Part shown: piece by piece, positions 22,311-33,553 of the stretch | Numbering within the stretch: position 1 is the stretch's first letter | Layout: each line of letters begins with the position of its first letter | Assembly (NCBI GenBank): GCA_000310025.1 | Contig: FN649758.1 | Location: forward strand, 3,493,406 to 3,557,405 | Length of the DNA stretch: 64,000 nt | Direction: 5' to 3' | Source of the DNA: Ectocarpus siliculosus | Lineage: Eukaryota; Sar; Phaeophyceae; Ectocarpales; Ectocarpaceae | Notes under the pieces: generated by a model | What the model saw: the letters and a program-made list of their open reading frames with translations, nothing else | Told to the model about the DNA's origin: nothing | Database searches by the model: none | Translations under genes and position numbers: made by a program

Positions 22311-25300
22311 ATGCATGTGGTCTGCGCACCAGCGGTGCTTCTCCTCTCGCTCGTCACACGAGCCGGGGCCTTCGCCTTCTCCTCCGCTCCTTCCGATTCA
22401 TGTTTCCATCACACTGTCAACAACCGCAGGAGCAGCAACAGCGGGCGGCGGAGCCTAGCTAGCCGGCGCGCAGCTTTGAGGTGCAGCAGACGAGAGATGC
22501 AGAGACACAGCAGACATGATGTGTCGTTCGGCTTGTCGTCGTCGCGACAACACTGCAGGCAGGCGGGCCGACAGCTGTTGCGGCGGCATGGCCTCGCCGT
22601 GCACCCACCAGCAGCAGCAACTGCAACTACGACGAGCAGGAGCATGCACCAAGGCGATGCCAACGGCGAAGGGGAGGAGGAGGAGGAGGAGGAGGAGGAG
22701 GAGGAGGACAGGCTTGACCAAGCTCGGCGACGACTACCACAGCAGCAGCAGCAGCAGCAGCCAAAGAGGCGGGGACAGCAGTCGCGCGCGGATTTCCTAC
22801 GAGCAGGAGCGTCCATGGTCGGGTTTGCAGGCGCGGTGTTGGGAGCCCAACAAGAGGTGGGTGAATTGGATAGCAAAGAGTAGGCTACAGCAGTAACGCA
22901 GCATGCACCGTTGTTTGCGTACTGTTCAAGATCTTTGTCAGTTTGTATTGTACATGTATCAACAGCTTTGCGCCCTTGCCCCTTACATACATGTAGTTGC
23001 GAAGTTTGTGTACACTGCTGTCTCGGCCGCCTCACACGAGAACTGTGGACACCGAGCGGTCGGTGCAGGCTGTCTGTCACAGGTGGGGACCTCTCGGCTA
23101 TGATGCTCTTGGTATCGTATGTACTTCTACACAAGAGGTAAGTATCAGATGTGAATTGCTGCAGCGTTGACAAGGTGCAGGTCGAGAAGAGGTGAGTGTG
23201 CCAGCCGGTTGATCATCTGATATCCGCACTCGGAGAGTGTCTGCTTCTGCCGAGGGGGGGGGCGTCACGATCGCCACTGGGTTTACAGTACATAGTTCTC
23301 TTTGGCCATGAGCCGCCATCGCGAAAGACAGATCCCACCTACTCCCGTACGGCGGCCGCCACGTCGTGCAATTGTACAAGGTCACCTACACGTGTGTGCT
23401 CTTTCGAACGCGCGTGGCTGCTGCTACATGACCCCCTTCTACGACCCGTCCTTGTGAGGAGCTATTCCCTCTGTCTGCACAAAGCCGCGGTCTCTCCCTA
23501 TCTCTGCGGAACACCATACCATCGCCGCCTGCGCTTGCTCCGCTCGGCTAACCCCACGCAACTATGTACCGAGTTCACGAGTTTTTTCTGCATATGAAAT
23601 AGTCTAGAGGGGAAAGTTTCGACCCTACCCCTAGTCCTATCCCCCAACCCCCAACTAAAACCAAACTATATCATCTCGGAGGCTATGCACTGACCTACAA
23701 CCTTCCTTGCGCTGCTTCCGCTACACCCCGTCGTTCCTCAGGCCGCGCGGGCCATCGACCTCGGGGGCGTCGAGTTCGGGTTCGGGAACAAGAACGCCTT
23801 CACCATCCCCCCGGAGGACAACCCGGACGGGCTGCGGTCACCGAGACCCCTGGCCTACCGCATCGAGTACACGGACCCCCCCACAACGGTCCCGTTCCCG
23901 AGGGACACAGAGGTGCGTGAGATGGCGGCTTGGCCCGAGGTTGTACGACAATTATGATTTCCGCTGTTGCTTGGGGGGTCGTGGTGGATGAAGTGGGGAT
24001 CGAATCGTGCTTCGATTCGGGATTTTCACCGTTTGCCGGGGACACCGCCAGGAAGGCAGCTGGAGCGTTCGGTAGCTCGAGCGGGAGAGTAGTCGACGGG
24101 TCTTGGGAGGCGAGCGGTCAAGGATGACAGCCGTGCCCCGCCCGCACCGAGACTCACCCAACTGATTAATACAATGCGCGTCTGTTTTTTTTTTGTTCAA
24201 ACCGGGAGCTCCCGGAACCGCCTCGCGCCAGCAACCGCGATATAGGTATCAAGCAGAAAACCACCCAAACCGTTGTCCTTAAAGGCGTGGACCCTCCCCG
24301 CACGACTGTTTGACGCGATCGGGCCCAGCTTGAAACGGGGGTTTCACAGAGGTGGTCTGTGTCGATCGGGCTATGTACATGTACGTACTCCTCACATTGC
24401 CCCGGTAGAAACACACGATCGCGTCTCTCTCTCCACCCCCCCCTCAAAGTCGTTTTTGTTGTTTACCCCCCCCCTGGTGATGTCCCCCCCCCCGGTGTTT
24501 GCCATCGGGGTTGGGTTTTCGTCGCTTGGCAACGACGTTGTAAAACAAGCCGCCCCCCCCGGTGTTTGCCATCGGGGTTTGGGTTTTCGTCGCTTGGCAA
24601 CGACGTTGTAAAACAAGCCGCCCCCCCCGGTGTTTGCCATCGGGGTTTGGGTTTTCGTCGCTTGGCAACGACGTTGTAAAACAAGCCAATTCACTTCGTG
24701 AACTCGGCAACCAGGTTACCGGTTTTTTTTTTTACCTCGGTTTTTTTTTTTTGGCGGTAACCATAATGGTGGTCGAGTAGATCATGTTGTGCGGGGTCGA
24801 GAAACCTCACTCCGCGCAACGGGGGATGATCGCACCTCGTTGTGTTAAAATGGTCAAGCTTCCTCGAGGCAGTTACACAGCGCTTACAACTGTCTCTGGA
24901 AGTGAAAGCACCAGAAAATAAATTAAGTCATACGTAGCTGTCATCCGTACGCAAGGAAGTAAGCACAAGATGCCGAACACCCTTAGCAGGATGCAGCTCA
25001 CCCTTCATGCGACTCGCCAAATACCTCACGGCGCTTCGCGCTTGGTGATGTGAGAGCCTGGTCCGGTGAGAACCCGGCGTGCTCCGTCCCGGCTTTGTAG
25101 GGATGCGAGGTCAATGGTCAAACGACTACGGCATGCACGACTATGAGTACACCCCCCCCGACTATGAGTACACCCCCCCCTGGTGATGTGCTAGCCGTCC
25201 CGGCTTTTTAGGGATGCGAGGTCAATGGTCTAACGACTACAGCATGCACGACTATGAGTACACTCACCCCTCTCCCCTCGACGTGTCGCCGCACGCACAG

Positions 25301-28300
25301 CCCAACCTGGTCAAGGAAATAGCCGGACAGGGGCTCGTTTTCTTCGGGGTGCACGGGGAGGACGCACCGGACCCGGCGCTGGCCGCGGACGTGATAGGCA
25401 AGCTTTCCGCCAGCCTCAAGAACCAGGCGGCCATCGGACTCGAGCAGGCAAGGAACCCCGCCGTTTTGCCGCGCGCGAGAGGATGTGTGTCTTCTTGCAC
25501 CTTTTTTTTGGGGGGGGGGACGGGGGGGGGAGGGGGGCGAGAATCGGGAACATCGTGCGCACTTTTTTTCTGCGTCCAGCGGGAGCCTGACATTGGTTGC
25601 GAAATGGGGAGTGGGGGTGGTTGTGAGGAGGACGTTGGACCATGTGTACGCTGCTCAACTTGCGGGGGTGTGGGGGTGTGTGGAGAATTGGAACGACAGG
25701 CGGATGCACTTTCGACAGCAGATACACGAGGCGCGAACAAATACACGTGGTCGCTCTTTGCCTCACGACAGGAGATATTGTTTTTCGTGTGTGTGTTTTC
25801 CTGCATGCCACATTGGTGTTTGTTTCTGTGATGCCGCTAGCTTCTTTCGCCATGCGCACGGCCGCCTTGCGGCCCAACCTGGGAGCGCCTACTTACAGCA
25901 CCAGCTGGTCATTGGTACCCCCCCCACCCCGCCCCCGCGCTACCTTGCGAGAAGGTGGAAATGCAGTTCCAGCCGGCCCTTGATTCATACGTTGCCGGAG
26001 GAGACCAGGGGGGTGATGGAAAGGACGAGGACCTAGACAGCGCGGACGCCGAGCTGGCTCGGGCCACGCAGTGGGCGGAGCGCTGCGCCTTTCCCTTCGA
26101 GAACTTCTTGCCGTTGTTCCACCTCGCAAGGAGGCGTGGCCTGCCGATGGTCGCCTTGGGAGTCGACAGGTGCGTCCAGGTGTACAGCAGGGGTTGCGAC
26201 GGCGGTGTGTGTGTGTGGTGGCGGTATGGGGTGATGCGTGCAGTTTCCTGCAGCGTTTGGGCCAGGAGGGATTTGGTCTGCTATCGTTTGGGGTTTTCGG
26301 GGCGGCGAGAGAAAGCAGGAGCGCCTCTTTGACGTTTTGTTGGCGCCGAGGGGGTTAAGGAGAAGATCGTAACGAGGCCCACCCGGCGATCATTGTGTGT
26401 GATTATTTTTTCTTTTGGTAGGGACGCGCTACATGCTGTTATGTTTCGAATTCGGTTTGGGCCTTCGTTAAGTTTGTCAGGCGCGCCATCTTGCGTGATT
26501 GTTTTTTTTTATCGGGGACGCTACGGTTGGTTTTTCGAACCCGGTTTTGGCCTTCGATAAGTTTGTCAGGCGCCATTCTGTTTGTCAAGGGCCATCACGC
26601 ATGATCATTTCGCTTTGTTCGGAGACGCTGTACGATTTTCGAAGTCACCTTTGGTCTTGGTTAGTCTAGTCCCCCTCCAGCCATTCTGCGGGTGGTGTTC
26701 GTTTTGTTCAAGACGCTGTACGATTTTCGAACTTTGGTCACATGACATCGTGCCATTGATTTTGGGGGGGGAGTGGTCTCTCGGCAGGCCGGGCCGTTGC
26801 ACGTTGCGAAGAATGGCCTTCTGAACTCATTTTTGTGGGGCGAGGTGATGTATTTATTGGCATCGTGTGCGCGGCGAGGAGTTTTAGACGAATCGATCGC
26901 CTGGGGTGCTCTCACGTTCAGCTTTTGGCCCCGTTGGGCATGACGACCTACTACAAGCACAGCACCGGACGTCCGTACACCCTGCTATTAGATACCAGTA
27001 TCATCTTTAGTCGGCGTCTCTTTGGTTATCCTTTGTGTTATCATTGACGTCACTCATTGTTGTTGTTATTTTTTTCGGGGCCCGACTTCCACGCGGGGAC
27101 CTCGGCAATCCGCATCTCTCGCTTCGTCTTTGACGCACGGCTGCGTTTTTTTTCCGTGGCACAGTCATGCATGGGTGGGGCTCCCAAATACCCGGCGATT
27201 TTAAGAATATACCCCCACGCTTAAGAAAATGCGCGCTGTCAAGCAGTGTATCCTTGCTGCGCGTAAACGTGTTGTTGCGACCGTGTGCGGCATACTGGCA
27301 GTATGCTGGTCCCGAGTTTGTTTGTGCCTGTGCCGTGTGCTGTCTGTCCTTGAGGGTAGATATTTTTTTTCGATTTCGAGAAACGATACTTGATATCAAG
27401 CACCGCATGTACGTCTTCGATTTAATTTGGCGTTTTATTTTGTTTCCTGGCAGCGAGAAGGTGTTCGACGTGATGCAGAACGGCATGGACTCGCTCGGGG
27501 AGGACGACAGGAACGCGTACGTGTCCGACTTCAAGGGCTTCGTGACGTACGTGAGGGACAAGGGCTTCCAGGTCTACGCGGACAAAGTACGTTTCGTGCG
27601 AGTTTCTTTTTGTTCTCCGACACTTCCTGTTGTGGCTCATTGTGGAAGTCCGTGCCTTGCTGTATCGCCTTTCGCGACCGATCGCTGTTCTGGGGCACCC
27701 GCAGATTCTCTTGCTTCTCTCCTGGAGCAACGTCTCTTTAGCTCAAACTTGGCCTGAAAAAACCATAATTTTATTGAATTGAGTCAACAACACTCTTGTA
27801 GACTCAATTCTTTGTTCAGCGCTCGCGTCGGATTGGGTTGGCGGTGGTAATACCGCTCTGGTTGACCATGTACGGGGACCATTTGGATACCAACGTGAAT
27901 GCATACCCCCAGTTACCCACCCCTGTGCTTGCAAACAGTTTGGTTCCTCGCCAACAGCTCTCTGTGTGTTGTATATTTCTGTGTGCCTGGTCTCACCCTC
28001 ACCCTGGGGGAAGACGAGAAGCCCGGGAAGTCATACCACGAACCCCCTTTTTGCAGATCGCAATGTGTTCCGAAGTCTCTTGCCTGTTGTCGAGTCGAAT
28101 CCAACAACTTGTTCTGGTGTTCCTCTCTCCGGCGGCATGATTTTGTCTCAGAATGGCTTCTGTAGGGTTGCACTCGTTTCATTTCGTGGTTCTCGGTGGC
28201 TGTAGGGAGCGTAGTATGATGTGATACCGTGTTTCTAGCGTCGAGGTGCTTACTATGATGCCACACAGAAAAAGTCACCCTGTTCACCCCTTCGATGTAG

Positions 28301-30377
28301 CTGACCAGCCGGCCGCCCTTTTCTCCTTTCAGTCTGGGACTCGGGACGCACACTAGACCAACAACCCGCCCCCCCCCCGGTGTTTTGGAACCTATGCATA
28401 CAGTACACGTCTTTTTGGTTTTTGCCGTCTCTGCCTCTTGTGTCGCGATGGTCGATGGTCGGCACCCTACCCTCTTTTGCTCCTGGCCGTGGGTGTGCGC
28501 TGGAAAGCCCCCCCGCTACCACCGGTACCGCCTCCGCTACACTCCACCGCCTTCTTTTTGTATCGAGAGCGCCGGCCAACAACCCACAAGTAGCGTGCAG
28601 CACCGAAGTCCCCAGTAACTATTTCTTGCTGTCTCTGCCTCCTTTGTGGCGATGGTCGGCACCCTGCCCCGCTTGCTGGGGGCCGTGGGTATTTCCTGTA
28701 ACGCGCCCCGCCGCCATATTCCGCCGCCTCTTTTTCCGCCACCTCGTTTTTTTGTCTCGGGAGCGGTGCTTGCGAGGAGGTGGCTTTCGGCACGCCGCCG
28801 CCGGTTCCCTTGACCTCGCCCGGTTCGTTTTTTTGTTCGCCCGTCCGTGCCGTCCTGTCCTACCACCGTCGTCGTCGTCTCTCTGGACAGCTGATCTTCC
28901 CCTCGTACGACAGGCTCAAGGAAGCGGGGTTGTTGGGCAGCAAGCCGCCGACCAAGCCCAACTTCTTCGCCGCTAGAATCCTGGCTGACGAGGCCGTCGC
29001 GTCCAAGGTACGGTAAGGCCGGGCTGGGGAGGGGAAATGCCGGTAGCGTCGCGGCGCTCACGCTGCTTGTGCAAGCTCTGGGAGAGGGGTACACTCGCAA
29101 GGTTGGGCCGTTGACTAGCACCCCTTCAACGCCAGGACGGAGCGAAATGTCGTGTTTTCATAACGGGGGATAGATTTTTCTTCGAGGAGTGGGGGCTGCG
29201 AGGCGCGCGGGTTGGGGGGGAGGTATGCTGTCCAGGGGAAGGGTAGCGGGGGTCGGTGAGAGGGTCGTTTCAAGAAGCAGGGGGTGATTGTAGCCTTGGT
29301 CTCGCGGCGAGATTCTCTTTTGACGTATTTTCCACACTGTGCAGCGCGAATCCGCTCGCCGAATCCGTACGCAGAACAGGCATTTTTCACAGTTCGCCTG
29401 CGAGCCTCACCGTCGCGTGTTGTGCCATGCTAATTCCGACGCGGTCCCGAGCGTTGTTGCCTATATAAGATGGGACGGGCTTGACACGTTGGGTTCGGGA
29501 GCTGGGTTTGGGGTCGAAGTTGCTAGAGTCTGCCTTCTCCCGACCCCGCCATCTCTGGCAAGCTCCATGTTCGGCGGAGCGGACACCTCATGCCTGCTGT
29601 TTGTAGGGATGTAAGAATCTATTGGGAAGTGAACTACGGCCATGCATGTTGCTGAGTTTAAAAACGTCCCTTTTTGCCCCCCGTCCCCCCCCTATCCGGG
29701 CGTTTCTGTGGAAAACCCCAATAAGGCGGTGGATTGGGCGACCGATAACAAGGGGCTGAAATTGTTTGTGGTGCAGAGGGAAGACCACGTTAAGTTCGGC
29801 TTCGGCGCTTCGGGGAGAGCGGCAAGGTGAGTGAATGACGCCCCGGAGCTTTCATCCCGTTCGAGCATGTAGAACGGCGCGCGTTTGGACGGTGCGCTTT
29901 ATTTGATTTTCGGAGTCGGGCTCGGCAACGCCGTTTCTTGAAGCCTCACGACCATGATGTTGTTGTCGGCTTAGAAGATGTGGTGGCTAGGACAAATGAC
30001 TGCTGCTGCTGCTTTTCATTGCCAGCCAGTCGCGACTCTTGACCAAGGCAGCTGGCCCTCCACAAAACCTTGATGGCATTCATTCTCTCGCGCGCCCTTA
30101 CATGCCCCACAGGATCGCCAAGAGCCTGGGGGCCGAGATGCCGACCAAGTCCGTCCTGATAAACCCCACCGCCGAGGGATCGCTGTCGCAGAGCCGGTCC
30201 TTGAGGCTGGCGCTGGAGTACGCCGACGACCTCCAGAACGGGAAGCCGCTGGCCAACTACCTTTGGTTCAGCAAGTCCCCGAAGGTCAACCAGATCCCGC
30301 GCATGGTCAACCCGGAGGATAAGGGATGGCTCGAGAGGATCAACCTGTACGACCTGAAGGGGGCGGCACCCTCGTAG
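22311..30377 (+). CDS. Plastid-targeted ChaN-domain (haem-binding/Tiki superfamily) protein, 8 exons
   Basis: Exons 22311-22856, 23742-23912, 25301-25447, 25955-26169, 27454-27586, 28891-29007, 29726-29826 and 30113-30377 close in frame at 564 codons plus stop. Residues 1-20 form a signal peptide ending VTRAGA-FAFSSAP, matching the ASAFAP-type plastid-entry motif of secondary algae. Near residues 155-180, SRADFLRAGASMVGFAGAV looks like a second, thylakoid-type hydrophobic signal after a poly-Glu and poly-Gln stretch. The ChaN domain follows from about residue 240: LVFFGVHGEDAPDP, AAIGLEQVEMQFQPALDSYV, FPFENFLPLFHLARRRGLPMVALGVD, FPSYDRLKEAGLL, FFAARILADEA, REDHVKFGFG (His464) and LINPT. ChaN is known as an iron-regulated haem-binding lipoprotein of bacteria; plant chloroplasts have related DUF399 proteins. 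The usual GExH metal-site motif reads GVHG here, so activity may differ. Intron 3 is GC-AG. The substrate is unknown. Confidence 0.9.
24494..24687 (+). repeat. 67-bp tandem repeat, 3 units, at the left end of E1 copy b
   Basis: Each unit starts GGTGTTTGCCATCGGGGTT, contains CGCTTGGCAACGACG and ends AAAACAAGCC plus a C-run. Units are near-identical, so the expansion is recent. Confidence 0.9.
24494..25162 (+). repeat. E1 dispersed element, full-length copy b (ChaN intron 2)
   Basis: Inverted counterpart of 5118-5670. Its left end is a 67-68-bp unit repeated three times (starts 24494, 24561, 24629), single in copy a. The rest matches to the CATGCACGACTATGAGTAC terminus, followed by a C-run. 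It is in sense orientation inside the intron. Confidence 0.8.
25163..25262 (+). repeat. E1 terminal fragments d (next to ChaN exon 3)
   Basis: Two partial E1 termini follow copy b directly. The longer has GGGATGCGAGGTCAATGG, TCTAACGACTAC and CATGCACGACTATGAGTAC and leads through a CT-rich tract straight into the 3' splice site at 25299-25300. Confidence 0.75.
26423..26765 (+). repeat. ~90-105-bp diverged tandem repeat in ChaN intron 4
   Basis: Four units each carry GACGCT(GTAC), a TTTTCGAA block and TTTGG-CTT; the first two also share TAAGTTTGTCAGGCG. Confidence 0.65.
28430..28780 (+). repeat. ~200-bp diverged direct duplication in ChaN intron 5
   Basis: The blocks beginning near 28430 and 28630 share GTCTCTGCCTC, GCGATGGTCG, GGTCGGCACCCT and a CCGCC-rich segment ending in TTTTT..GTxTCGxGAGCG. 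Confidence 0.6.
29598..29665 (+). repeat. E1 diverged terminal fragment f (before ChaN exon 7)
   Basis: TTTGTAGGGATG ... ACTACGGCCATGCATG resembles the E1 terminus and is followed by a C-rich tract ahead of the 3' splice site at 29724-29725. Divergence is high. Confidence 0.45.
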
Positions 30378-33300
30378 TGTGCGGAGGGAGAAGCGTCTGT
30401 AGCGACCGTAGCGCGTTCTTGGGTTTGAACAAGCGAAGTTGGCGATCAATAGTGTTTTGGCCGCGCTTCGCCACGATCTCCAAGAGGGGAGACGCGTGCA
30501 CCAATATTGCCAGGTACCCAGGGAACGTTATAGGCATTTGATTGCGCGCGGTTGCCGCTATCTTGTCAGTATCGAACTTTCGGTGTTCCGGTGGTATGTG
30601 AACGACGCGAATGATTGGAGAACTCTTACATGCGTGATTTCGTCCACAGCCTCGGGTACGAAGATACCTCTCTGTCAACTCGATGCTTGCGGCGGTCTCT
30701 GACCAAATCCAAACACGTACCCACACACTAATATTATCCTAAGCCTCGGATCCTTTCTCAGAGACTCCTTGTACGCGAGAACGACTTCGTTCGGTCTACG
30801 TCGGGTACGGGCGCCATGAACACATAACGAAGGGCGCAATTCACCTATCGGCTATTTAGTTGCTGGAGAATGCCCACCAAAATAGATACGACAGAGGCAC
30901 TCACGTAGAAATAGTCCTCTCGTGGTTCTCGACCATGCGATCGTTATCGATCAGGTATGGTAGAGTCACCCAGCACGCCGCCGAGCACTGCGGAGTTCCA
31001 TATGTGATCGGCATCAAATATATACATGATCGGACAAGCTGGTGAGGTCGAACATGTTCTGAGGACATGGGAGAAAACAGCGGAGCATCAGTGTGAGCAG
31101 TGAGCACGTTGTTCAACTACAGTATATAGCAGTCGAAATCAAAGCATCAGACTAGTCAGCGCTGGCTGTTAGTCTAGACTATCGGTTTTAATCCTAATTC
31201 TTAAAGAGATAGTCGTGGGGTACGGTACGGATGGCCTTACACTTTCACTCCGAGGAGGGTGACTCTCCTCGCCAGCGCCGCTATCATTTTTTTCACTCAC
31301 CCACATCCTGCCGAATGTTTCCGGAGGGTCTTCCCATCTCCCATACTCTGGCCAAGAATACCCAAAATACCTTACAGTTGGGGCATTTGATCAATTCAAA
31401 GCGTGGAATGTGTTACATACCCAAGTTTTTGAAACTACGATATCTTGTCAGCACTAGGTTTACGACATGCTGTCTGCAGCATCCGTTCGTTACCGGTGAT
31501 AAGGCGAAACAACAATGATGGGGTTCTTCAATACCAGCAGGGGAAAAACCATAGGCAAGCTCGGCTTACCCCAGACCCAGACGACCTGGCCCACCTCGAG
31601 TTGCACATTGCTGACGAAGCCGTGTTAACTAGTCTACTGGATGTTCGGACCCAAGCAGGCACCGTCGTCCGACGCCCTCGTCGCATCTCGACGCGCAGGA
31701 CGGCGTTTCATCATGCTGTCGTCAAGGATTTGATTGGGGCGTTGGTATTTCTAGAGTAGAACCAGGGGCTACACTCGGACCCAGCAATTGCGGTTGGCCG
31801 GTTTCTTGTCGTTTTTTGCGTCCGTTGCTTCCTTACTTCGGGGTAGCATGGTGTGCTTACTGGTGAGCGACGCGAGAAGCGGTAAGTGACAGCGAACAAC
31901 CGTAGGTTACTTTTGAGTGGATGCCCTTGACTTCGGATATGTAGGCGTGCGCCTTCGACACGTCATGTGCAGCCGGTCGCGTCGATAGGGAGGGAGACCA
32001 AGGAGACGTCGAAGACAACATGGTACGATGGGTAGCAGGTGATATGGTGCGGAGCAGGCCGTGCAAGTTGTGTAGTCGTGTGTCATGTGGGTGTTTACCG
32101 TATATGACACAAGATAACACACCCCCTTGGCCGATTTTCAAAGCTCGATTTCTCAACAGCAGGAAGAGTCACAGCGCCGAAAACGGCGGCGTTGGAACCG
32201 TCTCGTCGAGAGCTGTTCGAAAACGTATTGTTTCATTTATGCATCCTCTTCGTCGTGGAGTAATCGAGCTTTGAAAATCGGTCCAGGGGGTGTGTTATCT
32301 TGTGTCATATACGGTACATGCTTACCACTGCTTACGCAATTCCGCGCGGAACTGTCATCCCTTGGCCAATCAGCGATGTCGAAATGACAGCCCCGTGCCG
32401 GAACTTTTGCGTTCAGTGGCGCTCTTTGCGAACAAGGTATGTACGGATGTACCGCAGTAAACCACCAGCCACCAGCACTCGTGGTAAGCGACACCACACA
32501 CTATGCAATGCTGTCTATCATTACGGTGCTGTCTTGCATATTTCGTTCCTCCGTCCTGTTCCCCTATCCGACCGGCAGCGCATGAACGTGTAGGAGCACG
32601 TACGCGCGTACCCACCAAAATCGTATTGTTGTATTTGTACTGAAGCTTCACATCTCATATGTCCATATGTTGGCTGTTGTTGTGCATGCGGCATAGAAGA
32701 GCGTGTGGGCGTCTCTGAAGGCCGAGATTGAGGCGGACACGGCAAGAGCTATGCAACGGCCCAATGCAGAGAGCAAGAATCGCCTCGCGAGTCGAGTCCT
32801 TTCGTCTGAATGTGGACCCACGGCCACGGTCAGGTATGGCATGCAGGGTCAGAGAGGGCTGGTTGCTGACAAATACTGAACGACCTCGACTCGAACCTCC
32901 CCCAAAAGGAATTTGAGAAAAGCCACCCCAATCTACTCTTCGAAATGCAAAAGAATAAAGGCAACAAGAGGCAATCTTTGGCACAATATTGTCTTCCGGT
33001 CCGTCACATGGCAAGCGGGAACAGGCGAACGGCAAAACAGTACGCTGCTAGCGGATGGGCCCGCCGCCGGTACAATAAATATTTATATTGGAGGAAGTGT
33101 GACGTGGCCACCATCACATGAAAATTCTCGTTCAGACCTCCGGTGAGAAAAAAACTGTTGGAATTCATCTCAAACCACAGATGAAAGCCCGAGAAAAATG
33201 AGGAGTTAAACACTTTACAACAGAATACTGGACTAGCGGGCACTACCTGTGGTGTAAATCAAGCAGCATCAACTAACCACCGGTTGATCTCGCAGGCTTC

Positions 33301-33424
33301 TCAAACACGCCATGTGTCGTTACATCGAAGGCAGGTTCAAATATTTCATCGTGTGAGCCAACGCGTTCGTTCGTATCTCCTCCTAATTTCTTGTCAAGTT
33401 CTTGGGCTCATGTATGTATTCCAG
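30378..33424. other. Intergenic; one MITE, otherwise nothing recognised
   Basis: AT-richer than the gene half. Open frames are short and lack the GC-rich third positions of the host genes. The only defined feature is the MITE at 32096-32316. Confidence 0.5.
32096..32316. mobile_element. MITE with ~54-bp terminal inverted repeats and TA flanks
   Basis: The left end (TACCGTATATGACACAAGAT ... CCGATTTTCAAAGCTCGAT) is mirrored at the right end (ATCGAGCTTTGAAAATCGG ... ATCTTGTGTCATATACGGTA). TA at both borders fits the TA target duplication of Tc1/mariner-type elements. It is 221 bp and non-coding. The arms are about 90-95% identical, so this copy is fresher than its relative at 10.4 kb. Confidence 0.85.
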
Positions 33425-33553
33425 AATAAAGATGCGGACTTCGACACCATCTATGCATCGGTTATAGGCGGAGATGAAGCAGTCGAACACCAAGCCGGAG
33501 ATTTTGACGGTGTGGATGAAACGAATGGGTTGCAACGCCTGTTCGCTGCTGAG
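33425..33553 (+). CDS. Orphan exon candidate 1 (phase 0-0)
   Basis: A 3' splice site (TATTCCAG) and a 5' splice site (GAG then GTAAATA) bound 43 open codons that read as acidic protein (DADFDTIYASVIGGDEAVEH). The phase-0 borders match the style of the real genes here. The product is unknown and no start codon or partner exon is certain. It may be a remnant or part of a gene that also includes 35102-35263. Confidence 0.3.

Noticed and set aside
31231-31759. Short plus-strand genes around 31.2-31.8 kb
   Set aside because: Overlapping short frames without splice-site support, codon bias or recognisable motifs.
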